Origin: Thermogutta sp.
GTDB lineage: Bacteria > Planctomycetota > Planctomycetia > Pirellulales > Thermoguttaceae
Length of the DNA: 6,348 nt
Assembly (NCBI GenBank): GCA_012798155.1
Contig: JAAZNR010000839.1
Coordinates: 1 to 6,348 of the forward strand
Reading direction: 5' to 3'
The position numbers were made by a program, and so were the translations under genes. This document shows positions 1-5,997 of the stretch, one piece after another. The notes under the pieces were generated by a model. The model was not told where the DNA came from, ran no database searches, and worked only from the letters and a program-made list of their open reading frames with translations. Within the stretch, counting starts at the first letter, position 1; every line of letters begins with the position of its first letter.

Positions 1-1
1 C

Positions 2-832
2 AACCCGCCAAGACGCAGGCGCATCGAGAGAGTCAAGCTCGCCGTCCAGGGGACTCAGAACGTCTTGCTGGTGCGCTTCGCGCGCGGCGATCTGCAGACC
101 GACCCGGCCCTCCAAGCCACGCTTCAGTACGCACTCCAACGCGGATGCGAACAGCTCTTCGATCTTGAAGAGACCGAGCTGGCGGCGGAACGCATGGGGA
201 CGGGGCAGTACCGAGCGATTCTGCTGTACGAGGCAACCGAAGGCGGGGCCGGCGTGTTGCGTCGCTTCGTCGAGGAGGCCGATGTCGTCGCCCGCGTGTC
301 CGGAGAAGCCTTGTCACGGTGCCATTTCGACGAGCAGGGGAATGACACCAAGCCTGATTGCCAGGCCGCCTGCTACGAGTGCCTGATGAGCTTCAACAAT
401 CAACTCGAGGCGCTCCAGCTCGACCGGCATCGCATTCGACAGGTTCTGTTGGACCTCGTCACAAGCCGCACACTTCCGCGGGTCGGCGGCCGTGATTGGG
501 AATCCCATCTTCAGTGGCTTCGTTCGCTCACGGACTCCCGTTCGGAACTGGAGCGAAGTTTCCTCGACGCCCTGGCGGCCCGACGCCATCGTTTACCCGA
601 CGAAGCGCAGCGGGCGATTCCCGATCCGAGTTGCATCCCCGACTTCTTTTACAGCCCGAACATCTGCGTCTTCTGCGACGGCTCGGTTCACGATGAGCCG
701 GCGCAATCGGCACGCGATGAGCAAACGCGGCGGGAACTGATCAATCGCGGATACCGCGTTGTCGTCATCCGCTACGACCGACCCCTCGAAGTGCAGATCG
801 CAGAGCATGCCGATGTCTTCGGCCTGCCCTGA
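2..832 (+). CDS. C-terminal part of a DUF1998 (MZB) helicase-type protein with a Vsr/DUF559-like nuclease domain; 5' end outside window
   Basis: The reading frame is open from base 2 to the TGA at 830-832 (276 codons), so the gene starts left of the window. The TTG at 65 is not a credible start, because the upstream codons continue the same fold ([17 protein letters not shown]). Numbering from base 2, residues 72-84 contain the [11 protein letters not shown] signature and C107, C120, C124 and C127 form a Cys4 cluster ending in YECLMSF. Both are typical of the DUF1998/MZB zinc-binding region at the end of large DEAD/DEAH helicases (MrfA-like, DrmB-like). Residues about 178-276 resemble a Vsr/DUF559 PD-(D/E)XK endonuclease: IPDFFY (D214), FCDGSVHD (D226, H230), then a [10 protein letters not shown] strand. 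Such proteins act in DNA repair or anti-phage defence. The helicase motor itself is not visible here, so its presence is inferred from the family. The gene converges on prc. Confidence 0.85.
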   Translation, partial: NPPRRRRIERVKLAVQGTQNVLLVRFARGDLQTDPALQATLQYALQRGCEQLFDLEETELAAERMGTGQYRAILLYEATEGGAGVLRRFVEEADVVARVSGEALSRCHFDEQGNDTKPDCQAACYECLMSFNNQLEALQLDRHRIRQVLLDLVTSRTLPRVGGRDWESHLQWLRSLTDSRSELERSFLDALAARRHRLPDEAQRAIPDPSCIPDFFYSPNICVFCDGSVHDEPAQSARDEQTRRELINRGYRVVVIRYDRPLEVQIAEHADVFGLP

Positions 833-845
833 CCTGAAAGCGGCC

Positions 846-870
846 TGGGATGGGCCACGGTCGCATCCCA
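846..870 (+). terminator. Possible terminator hairpin after the helicase gene
   Basis: TGGGATG (846-852) and CATCCCA (864-870) form a perfect 7-bp stem with an 11-base loop, starting 13 bases after the helicase stop codon. No T-tract follows, so factor-independent termination is uncertain. Position and symmetry are the only support. Confidence 0.3.
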
Positions 871-937
871 TCGTTGCCCGACACAGCGCCGTGGCGAAGG
901 GCCGTCGGCCGGGGGGTGGTCCGGACTTGGCGCCGGC

Positions 938-966
938 TGCCACCGCCGGCTTGCCCGGCAGTGGCA
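938..966. repeat. Intergenic hairpin (TGCCAC...GTGGCA), possible dispersed palindromic element or bidirectional terminator
   Basis: Bases 938-949 pair with 955-966 over 12 positions with a single C/A mismatch (944/960), leaving the 5-base loop CTTGC. The element lies in the gap between two convergent genes. There is no T-run on either side. GCCACTG...CAGTGGC-like hairpins with a CTTGCC or CAAGCC core occur as dispersed intergenic repeats in some planctomycete genomes; that comparison is from memory and was not tested. The remaining sequence of this 251-base gap shows no convincing gene. Confidence 0.5.
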
Positions 967-1083
967 CCTGTACGCACCCTGGCCGGGCATCTGGGATGCT
1001 CGCCGTCGGTCGACGACACGCTGGAGATGGTCCGCCAGGCCCGGGAGGTCCTGGATAAAGTACTATCATGCTGAGGCAGTACG

Positions 1084-3138
1084 CTAGCGGGTCCGCGCGA
1101 CCACGCGGTATTGCAGGTAATCCAGCATGATGTTGATCACTTCATCGAGATAATAGTCGCGCTCGATGCCGGACTCCTCGCCCTGGCTATTGAGTTTTTC
1201 GAATTGCGACCGCTCGGTCTTGTCGGCGTCCAACTCCTTGATCTGGGCGAGGAACTTCTCCTCGTTGAGGGGAATCGTCTTGCGGGCCCGCTGGGCCAGA
1301 TACCGTTCGATATCCTGTTCGACTTTCTGGAAATCGGAGGAGGCGGCCACCCGTTCCGCCGACCGCGCCTTGAGGTAGTCGATCACGGAGGGATCGACGT
1401 CGCCGCTCGGCTTGTAATCCGCCGGCTCGATGCGATCGAACGGCAAGGCATATTCGAGGTCCGATTCGGCGATTCCCTCCAAATGGTCGGTGATGGAGGG
1501 GAGCGTGACATCAGAGGGTACGCCGCGGTTCTGCGTGCTGTCGCCGTCCGGTCGATAGAACTGCTGGATGGTGATTTTCAGGGCGCCCAGCTTGGGGGCG
1601 TTGGGCAGGCGGAACAATTGCTGGCCCAGGTCCATCAGGCTTTGCACGGTACCCTTGCCGTGGGTGCTTGCGTCGCCCACGATCAGGCCGCGCTTATAGT
1701 CCTGAATGACGCCGGCGAGGATTTCGCTGGCGCTGGCGGAGAACTTGCTGATGACGACGATCAGCGGCCCGCTCCAGGCCAGGCTCGTGTCCTCGTCGTC
1801 ATACACGGAGACCCGACCCATGGCGTCCTTGACTTGGACGACGGGTCCGGAGGGGATGAAGAGGCCGCTCAGGTTGATGGCCTCTTGCAGCGAGCCGCCG
1901 CCGTTCTTGCGGAGGTCCAGGATCACGGCGTCCACCCCTTGGCGGTTGAAATCGTCGAGGATGCGGCGGACGTCGCGGGTGGTGCTGCGGAACTCGGGGA
2001 CGGCCAGGCGGGCGCCGCTCATGTCCATGTAGAAGCTGGGCAGGTCGATCACGCCGATGCGGTAGGGCTTGCCGTCCGGGCGGTTGCCCTGCTCGAAGAC
2101 GCGGCCCTTGGCCTCGCTGTCCTTGAGTTCGATGCGTTCCCGGGTAATGGCGTACACCTGGCGGGGCCCGCCGTCGGCGGGCAAGACCTCCAGGCGTACC
2201 ACGGTGCCCCGCTTGCCGCGGATGAGCTGCACCACGTCGGACAGCTTCATGTCCACGACGTCGACGATCTCGCCCGATTCGCCCTGGCCCACGCCGACCA
2301 CCTTGTCCTCGACCTTGAGGCGTCCGTCCTTGGCGGCCGCACCGCCGGGGATGATGCTCTTGACGATCGTGTAACCGTCCTCGGATTGCAGGGCCGCCCC
2401 GATGCCCTCCAATTCCAGCTTCATCGTGATGTCGAAGTTGTCCAGCGTCTCCGGCGACATGTAGCTGGTGTGCGGATCGTACGATTCGCAGATCGCGGTG
2501 AGGTAGATTTCCAGCAGCTCGTCTTCGTCGGTCTGGTGCATCCGTTTGGCGAAGCTGGTGTAGCGTTTTTCGAGCTTTTCGACGGCGGCCTGCCCCTCCA
2601 GTTGCTTGTCGGACTTGAGCACCAGCAGGTCCAGCTTGATCCGCTTCCGCCAGCGGTCGCGGACTTCCACGGCGTCCTTGGGATAGGAGAGCAGGTCGGG
2701 ATCGCGGATGATCTCCTCGTCCACCGTGAAGTCGTGAGGCTGCCGGATCAATTCCAGGGCGAGGCTGACCCGTTCGTCCATGCGCTGCAAATAGACGTTG
2801 AAGACCTCGTACGCCAAGCTCACGTCGCCTTTTTGCACGGATTCGGCGATTCGCCCGGCCTGCTCCGTGAATCGGTCCACGTCGCTTTGGTAGAAGTACA
2901 ACTTCATGGGGTCGAGGGACTTGAGGAACAAGCCCATGGCCCTTTGCGAGATTTCCGCATCCAGCGGGTGCCGGCTGAGGTGCTGCCGCGGGAGGAGCAA
3001 GGCCACGCTCTGCGCGATGTGGCGATCTTGCGTTCGAGGCCCCGCCGGATCCCCACAGGCTGGAATGGTGACGACCAACGACAACAAGACGGCCCGGATC
3101 GGTCCGGCGGAGAGCCGGGAGGTAAAAAATCGAGACAT
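1084..3138 (-). CDS. prc: Tail-specific (carboxy-terminal processing) S41A protease, Prc/Tsp family
   Basis: From the ATG at 3138 the product is 684 residues, close to E. coli Prc (682). Residues 1-28 look like a lipoprotein signal peptide: a basic start, the hydrophobic run AVLLSLVVTIPA, then Cys28 in an IPAC lipobox-like context. An N-terminal Prc-type helical domain follows (about 40-230), then a PDZ domain (about 234-320, with LEGIGAAL) and the S41 core. The core has DLRKNGGG (about 408-415), SASASE with the probable nucleophile Ser469, and THGKGTVQ with the general base Lys495. The C-terminal DUF3340 tail domain spans about 550-684. The Ser-Lys spacing is 26 rather than the usual 25, because of one extra residue before HGKG. 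The family degrades or trims envelope proteins from their C-termini in the periplasm. An alternative ATG at 3192, in frame, has a strong GGAGG 8 bases upstream and would give 702 residues. I prefer 3138 because it gives a normal signal peptide. Confidence 0.93.
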   Translation of the reverse strand: MSRFFTSRLSAGPIRAVLLSLVVTIPACGDPAGPRTQDRHIAQSVALLLPRQHLSRHPLDAEISQRAMGLFLKSLDPMKLYFYQSDVDRFTEQAGRIAESVQKGDVSLAYEVFNVYLQRMDERVSLALELIRQPHDFTVDEEIIRDPDLLSYPKDAVEVRDRWRKRIKLDLLVLKSDKQLEGQAAVEKLEKRYTSFAKRMHQTDEDELLEIYLTAICESYDPHTSYMSPETLDNFDITMKLELEGIGAALQSEDGYTIVKSIIPGGAAAKDGRLKVEDKVVGVGQGESGEIVDVVDMKLSDVVQLIRGKRGTVVRLEVLPADGGPRQVYAITRERIELKDSEAKGRVFEQGNRPDGKPYRIGVIDLPSFYMDMSGARLAVPEFRSTTRDVRRILDDFNRQGVDAVILDLRKNGGGSLQEAINLSGLFIPSGPVVQVKDAMGRVSVYDDEDTSLAWSGPLIVVISKFSASASEILAGVIQDYKRGLIVGDASTHGKGTVQSLMDLGQQLFRLPNAPKLGALKITIQQFYRPDGDSTQNRGVPSDVTLPSITDHLEGIAESDLEYALPFDRIEPADYKPSGDVDPSVIDYLKARSAERVAASSDFQKVEQDIERYLAQRARKTIPLNEEKFLAQIKELDADKTERSQFEKLNSQGEESGIERDYYLDEVINIMLDYLQYRVVARTR

Positions 3139-3254
3139 GCTAGATCCACCCGTTGGAAGAAGGGAGAAAGCCACCGCATACCGCCGCCGCATCCGCGGTT
3201 CCTCCAAACGAAACCCCTCGCCTGACGGGAAGGCTTCCGCGACGGTCCTTTCCT

Positions 3255-3288
3255 ATTGTACGCACACGCCGGAACCGGCAAAGGTCAA
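3255..3288 (-). promoter_or_regulatory. Candidate promoter of prc with an embedded inverted repeat
   Basis: On the - strand a TACAAT box (plus 3255-3260) matches the -10 consensus at 5 of 6 positions. The best -35 sequence, TTGACC (plus 3283-3288), is 22 bases away, which is too far. The weaker TTGCCG (plus 3276-3281) is 15 bases away. GCCGG-AA-CCGGC (3268-3279), an inverted repeat with 5-base arms, lies between the boxes and could be a regulator site. Transcription would begin near 3248, leaving a leader of about 110 bases before the ATG at 3138. Confidence 0.35.
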
Positions 3289-3374
3289 AACCTCACTCGG
3301 GGGGTCTTAGGGTACATCATCCGGGTGGAGGGCCGCCCGCGACCCGCCCCGAGCGCCGCCCCCTGCGATCCCGG

Positions 3375-4436
3375 CTAGGCGGGGCCTCCCGTCCGATTGC
3401 CGCCTTGGCCCATCTCCATGCGATCGAAGCGCCCAAAAATCATGCGGCCGGCGCTGGTTTGCAAGACGGTGGTAACGGTGAGCGAAATGGTCTTGCCGAC
3501 ATACACCCGGCCGTCCTCCACGACCACCATGGTGCCGTCGTCCAGGTAGCCCACCCCTTGCCGCTCCTCTTCGCCGGGCCGCACCAGCCGAACCTGGATG
3601 TGGTCGCCCGGCAGAAAGTGCGGCTTGAGGGCGTTGGCCAAGTCGTTGATGTTGATGACCGGCACGCCGTGGAGGCGGGCGACCTTGTTCAGGTTGAAAT
3701 CGTTGGTGACGAGCTTGCCCTCCAGGTGCTTGGTGAGGGTCACAAGCTTGAGATCGACCGGTTGTCCCGCGAATTCGGGCAAGTCGCGATCGAAGATTTC
3801 CAGGTCCACCTCGGGATTGCTGCGGAGGCGGTTGAGGATATCCAGGCCGCGGCGGCCTCGCGCCCGCTTGGACTTGTCCGCGCTGTCGGCAACGGCTTGC
3901 AATTCGGTGATGGCGAATCGCGGCAAAACCAGCCGGCTGTCGAACACGTTGGCCTCGACGAGATCGGCGATCCGGCCGTCGATCACCACGCTGGTATCGA
4001 GAATGAACGGCCGGCGGCCGCGGACTTCCTTGCTGAACTCCACATACGGGATCACGAAGCGGAAGTCGTCCTTGGTCTGCATCAGGAAGCTGATGCAGGT
4101 GTAGGAGAGGACCGCCGCCAAAATCAACTGCACCACGTTGCGGACGTTTTCGGGCGATTGCAGACTCTCGAAAATCGGGGTCAGAGCGACGCCGGCCACA
4201 TAGGCCAGAAAGAGGCCCACGATCAGTCCGAAATAAACGGACGAAATGATGTGCAGGGGTTTTCGGGGAAAGAGGATATCCAGGGCGATGACCGCCGCCC
4301 CCAGCAGCATGATGCCCAAGACCAGCAACCAGGCAACCCAGGCGGAGTCGGTGGGATAAAGCCCGGACCTGATGACCACGACGGCCACGCCGGCCAAAAC
4401 GACGAGAAAGATGAAACGCAAGACCGTGAGCGCCAT
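3375..4436 (-). CDS. Membrane-anchored PIN/TRAM domain protein, YacL-like
   Basis: Starting at the ATG at 4436 the product has 353 residues, near Bacillus YacL. Four hydrophobic segments (about 1-23, 32-55, 63-88 and 99-119) anchor it in the membrane. A cytoplasmic PIN domain follows from about residue 143: FILDTSVVIDGRI (D147, D153), AITEL (E178), PVDLKLV (D228) and LVTNDFNLNK (D246) supply the acidic residues expected of a metal-dependent RNase fold. A TRAM domain (about 267-328) follows, with the glycine-rich GVGYLDDGTMVVVEDG stretch, and usually binds RNA. The architecture of TM segments, PIN and TRAM is well conserved in bacteria, but its cellular role is poorly defined; RNA binding or cleavage at the membrane is an inference. 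The frame stays open upstream to 4508, but those residues (MARFGPGTG and onward) are not hydrophobic. The chosen start leads directly into the first TM segment. It is a single gene with long gaps on both sides. Confidence 0.92.
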   Translation of the reverse strand: MALTVLRFIFLVVLAGVAVVVIRSGLYPTDSAWVAWLLVLGIMLLGAAVIALDILFPRKPLHIISSVYFGLIVGLFLAYVAGVALTPIFESLQSPENVRNVVQLILAAVLSYTCISFLMQTKDDFRFVIPYVEFSKEVRGRRPFILDTSVVIDGRIADLVEANVFDSRLVLPRFAITELQAVADSADKSKRARGRRGLDILNRLRSNPEVDLEIFDRDLPEFAGQPVDLKLVTLTKHLEGKLVTNDFNLNKVARLHGVPVININDLANALKPHFLPGDHIQVRLVRPGEEERQGVGYLDDGTMVVVEDGRVYVGKTISLTVTTVLQTSAGRMIFGRFDRMEMGQGGNRTGGPA

Positions 4437-4545
4437 GCCGCCCGTTCCTGCTCCGAAGCCGCAACGTAAGTGTACCACCAGCCCGGTCCCCGGCCCGAAG
4501 CGAGCCAAAAAAATGAGAAAGACGGTATAATTGAAGACACGATAG

Positions 4546-4551
4546 TTTATA
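4546..4551 (-). promoter_or_regulatory. Weak -10 candidate upstream of the PIN/TRAM gene
   Basis: TATAAA on the - strand (5 of 6 to the -10 consensus) lies about 110 bases upstream of the ATG at 4436. No acceptable -35 is found 16-18 bases further upstream. A short stem, GCGGAT (4562-4567) with ATCCGC (4575-4580), lies just upstream, in the spacer and -35 area, and might be an operator. Support is weak. Confidence 0.22.
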
Positions 4552-4641
4552 GGCGTGCGCGGCGGATTATTTCCATCCGCGGTGGACCAAAAGCCCCGCG
4601 AACGTCTCTATCTTACCGCGTCGCCGGAGTAGGCCCGGCTT

Positions 4642-4661
4642 GGCGGAGATGCGATCTCGCC
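4642..4661 (-). terminator. Hairpin downstream of the winged-helix gene, possible terminator
   Basis: GGCG(G)AGAT (4642-4650) pairs with ATCTCGCC (4654-4661) through 8 base pairs with one bulged G (4646) and a 3-base loop. It lies 21 bases past the stop of the winged-helix gene as read on the - strand. There is no T-tract after it. Confidence 0.35.
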
Positions 4662-4682
4662 CTGGAATCCGTGCCGAAAACC

Positions 4683-4907
4683 TCAGCCGGACTCCTTGAG
4701 AGCCACTTTTCGGGTGCGGCCTTGGTCCTGAAAGGTGAGCTTGTCTTCGCGGGCCAGCCAGCCGACGGCTTGCATAACCTCATCGCGCGGACGCCCGATC
4801 TCTTTGATCAATCGGCTCAGCGACATGGCGCCCCCGCTGTGCAAGGCATTCCACACCAAGCCCGCCGTCTGTCCGATGCGAGCGACGTGATCCTCTGCGG
4901 CGGCCAT
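4683..4907 (-). CDS. Small winged helix-turn-helix protein, DUF2582 family
   Basis: The ATG at 4907 gives 74 residues, the normal size for this single-domain family. An AGGTGG sequence 4 bases upstream of the ATG supports this start. The longer in-frame extension to 5117 is low-complexity and runs through the hairpins and the promoter candidate, so it is not coding. Residues 11-23 (IGQTAGLVWNALH) form the first helix, 29-47 the helix-turn-helix core, and 48-59 carry the family hallmark AVGWLAREDKLTF. RKVAL at 66-70 completes the wing. Members are presumed to bind nucleic acid, but no target is known to me. The gene is transcribed alone, between the toxin-antitoxin unit and the PIN/TRAM gene, with gaps of more than 200 bases on each side. 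Confidence 0.85.
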   Translation of the reverse strand: MAAAEDHVARIGQTAGLVWNALHSGGAMSLSRLIKEIGRPRDEVMQAVGWLAREDKLTFQDQGRTRKVALKESG

Positions 4908-4938
4908 GGCACCACCTACCGTAAAAGACCCCGAGCGC

Positions 4939-4985
4939 GGCCCCCCCTCCAGGGGCCGTACAGCCGGGTGGAAGCCTCCACCCCG
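4939..4985 (-). promoter_or_regulatory. Two tandem GC-rich hairpins in the probable leader of the winged-helix gene
   Basis: Hairpin A: GGGTGGA (4966-4972) pairs with TCCACCC (4977-4983), a perfect 7-bp stem with a 4-base loop. Hairpin B: GGCCCC (4939-4944) pairs with GGGGCC (4952-4957), a 6-bp G/C stem with a 7-base loop. Read on the - strand, A comes first, then B, then TCTTTTAC and the AGGTGG ribosome site. They may be leader regulatory structures or an attenuator. No known riboswitch was recognised. Confidence 0.4.
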
Positions 4986-5000
4986 CAAGCCTCTTTGGTC

Positions 5001-5029
5001 AGGATACCGTGCCGCCCCGAGCCAAGCAA
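5001..5029 (-). promoter_or_regulatory. Candidate promoter of the winged-helix gene
   Basis: On the - strand TTGCTT (plus 5024-5029) and TATCCT (plus 5001-5006) are separated by exactly 17 bases, matching the sigma-70 consensus at 3 and 4 of 6 positions. This would start transcription near 4995 and give a leader of about 90 bases that includes both hairpins. The matches are modest. Confidence 0.3.
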
Positions 5030-5068
5030 GCGAGTTGACCGCCGATAGGGAAAAAATGGAGAAAGCGC

Positions 5069-5085
5069 AAAAGGGATGTGTCCCT
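5069..5085 (-). terminator. Terminator-like hairpin behind the toxin-antitoxin genes
   Basis: On the - strand AGGGA-CACA-TCCCT forms a 5-bp stem (plus 5072-5076 with 5081-5085). The last stem base begins a TTTT run (plus 5069-5072), and CTTT follows shortly after. It lies about 60 bases past the antitoxin stop. The stem is short, but the layout matches an intrinsic terminator and separates this unit from the winged-helix gene. Confidence 0.4.
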
Positions 5086-5141
5086 CGGACTTCGGCAGCG
5101 CGGCGCCGGCCGGCCATATCTCCTGCTGTTGCCCTCCAACG

Positions 5142-5378
5142 TTAAAGCTCAGCAGCCGGAGCCGCCTCGGACGACGTGGACGCCGGAGAACCAGGATGGC
5201 GGCCCCGGTCAGCGTCAGCCGCTGGTTCGGCTCTTTTCTTTTGCGGGATTAGTCTTCCGCCCAGGGACGCCTGACGCTTTCGGATGTCCGCAAAGAATGC
5301 CGTCACGTCAAAGTTGCATTCCGCCGCTAGCTTTTCGCGGGTCCGGTGGACTTCTGCCACAATAGGGTCTTCCCACAT
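5142..5378 (-). CDS. Antitoxin partner of the adjacent VapC-family toxin
   Basis: The ATG at 5378 gives 78 residues. The start is supported by a GGGAG sequence about 10 bases upstream, inside the end of the toxin gene, and by the family opening MWEDPIVAEVHRTREKLAAE. Residues 1-40 match the pattern of small proteins (WEDPIV.E...IRE..A...N.D..A.F.D...) that travel with PIN toxins of this type, as I recall it. The protein should bind and neutralise the toxin. I see no clear DNA-binding fold. Residues about 47-78 form an unusual low-complexity tail rich in Ala, Pro, Ser and charged residues, probably disordered. The in-frame extension to 5444 runs backwards into the toxin gene and is not credible. 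The toxin stop and this start are separated by only 4 bases, so translation is likely coupled and the two are co-transcribed, toxin first. Confidence 0.78.
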   Translation of the reverse strand: MWEDPIVAEVHRTREKLAAECNFDVTAFFADIRKRQASLGGRLIPQKKRAEPAADADRGRHPGSPASTSSEAAPAAEL

Positions 5379-5382
5379 GACG

Positions 5383-5853
5383 CTACGCTCCCATGAGTTC
5401 TTCCGGCGTGCAGATAATGGGCATGCGGTGGCCGAGCTTTTCACACACCACTGTTATTCTCCGGGCGATCTGGGCGTTTGCCAAGTGCCTGCAATTCCAG
5501 GTTAGCAGATAGTCAACGCCGTGAACCGCCGACAGAGCAACGTGTGCAGCGTCAGGAAAAGCGTGCGGCGGAAGGATGCCGGCAGCCATAATCGCCCGAG
5601 TCAACGCTTCAGCGGTTTCCGTGACCTCAAGTGCCGGCAGGCCGGCGATGATCGCGAGTCGCTTTTCTACTTCCGCGGGATCGCCCGCGGAGGCTTCGTC
5701 GATGACGACTTGGGAGACCGAGCACTCGAACTCGCTCCGTCGATTCGCCCACCATTCCTGCGTGATCTGCTGGTGCCCTGCGACAATCACGTCACGGCTT
5801 GGACGCGCGACCAAGCAGCTGATGAACGTTGTTTCCAAGTACACCGATTCCAT
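5383..5853 (-). CDS. vapC: VapC-family PIN domain toxin of a type II toxin-antitoxin pair
   Basis: The ATG at 5853 gives 156 residues, and an in-frame TGA four codons upstream fixes the start region. PIN features appear in order: VYLETTFISCLVARPS (E7 in place of the usual first Asp), VVIDEASAGD (E53), FPDAAHVALSAVHGVDYLLTWN (D101, with N120 in the position often held by Asp), LANAQIARR, and a closing CTPEELMGA. The ETT...S, DAAH, LLTWN and TPEEL pattern marks a recognised VapC-like subfamily annotated as toxins, which usually cleave RNA such as tRNA or rRNA. The substrate here is unknown. It is the first gene of the pair, the reverse of the classical antitoxin-first order, with the antitoxin starting 4 bases after its stop. 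No Shine-Dalgarno site at normal spacing is evident. A G-rich stretch lies about 14 bases upstream. Confidence 0.87.
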   Translation of the reverse strand: MESVYLETTFISCLVARPSRDVIVAGHQQITQEWWANRRSEFECSVSQVVIDEASAGDPAEVEKRLAIIAGLPALEVTETAEALTRAIMAAGILPPHAFPDAAHVALSAVHGVDYLLTWNCRHLANAQIARRITVVCEKLGHRMPIICTPEELMGA

Positions 5854-5871
5854 GCTGTTGCTTCATGCCCC

Positions 5872-5903
5872 CCGGCCGAAGTCGCCGCGGCTGCTCCGGC
5901 CGG
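5872..5903. promoter_or_regulatory. Repeated CCGGCCG palindromes upstream of the toxin gene, possible operator
   Basis: CCGGCCG (5872-5878) and CCGGCCGG (5896-5903) lie 24 bases apart, start to start, about 19-50 bases before the toxin ATG, with a GCCGCGGC palindrome between them. Toxin-antitoxin operons are often autoregulated at such repeats. High GC makes chance occurrence plausible. I found no convincing -35/-10 pair in the 144-base gap 5854-5997. Confidence 0.22.
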
Positions 5904-5997
5904 ACGACTGCAACCCGGCAAAGAAATGTTCGCCCTTGGAAGCCGAGTCGGTATTTGTGAAAGAAGCAAGTACCTCTGTTAGCCCGCGTTATTTGCT

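Noticed and set aside
1111..3225. A + strand open frame of 704 codons almost fully opposite prc
   Set aside because: It mirrors the prc codon structure; high third-position GC in prc removes stops from the antisense frame. Its translation is repetitive in Val, Leu, Gly, Asp and His without a recognisable fold, while prc has complete family motifs.
3307..4464. A second - strand frame of 385 codons overlapping the PIN/TRAM gene
   Set aside because: It has an Arg/Gly/Pro/His-rich composition and no domain signature. The overlapping frame encodes clear TM, PIN and TRAM features.
3153..4469. A + strand open frame of 438 codons opposite the PIN/TRAM gene
   Set aside because: It is rich in His, Asp, Gln and Gly, typical of an antisense shadow, and it spans the prc 5' region, an intergenic gap and the PIN/TRAM gene.
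4526..4531. A perfect TATAAT on the + strand
   Set aside because: There is no -35 at proper spacing and no + strand gene downstream, so it is probably a chance match in an AT-richer intergenic patch.
4437..4682. A search for a tRNA or small RNA in the gap between the PIN/TRAM and winged-helix genes
   Set aside because: No cloverleaf, T-loop consensus or known RNA motif was found. Only the short hairpins listed were seen.
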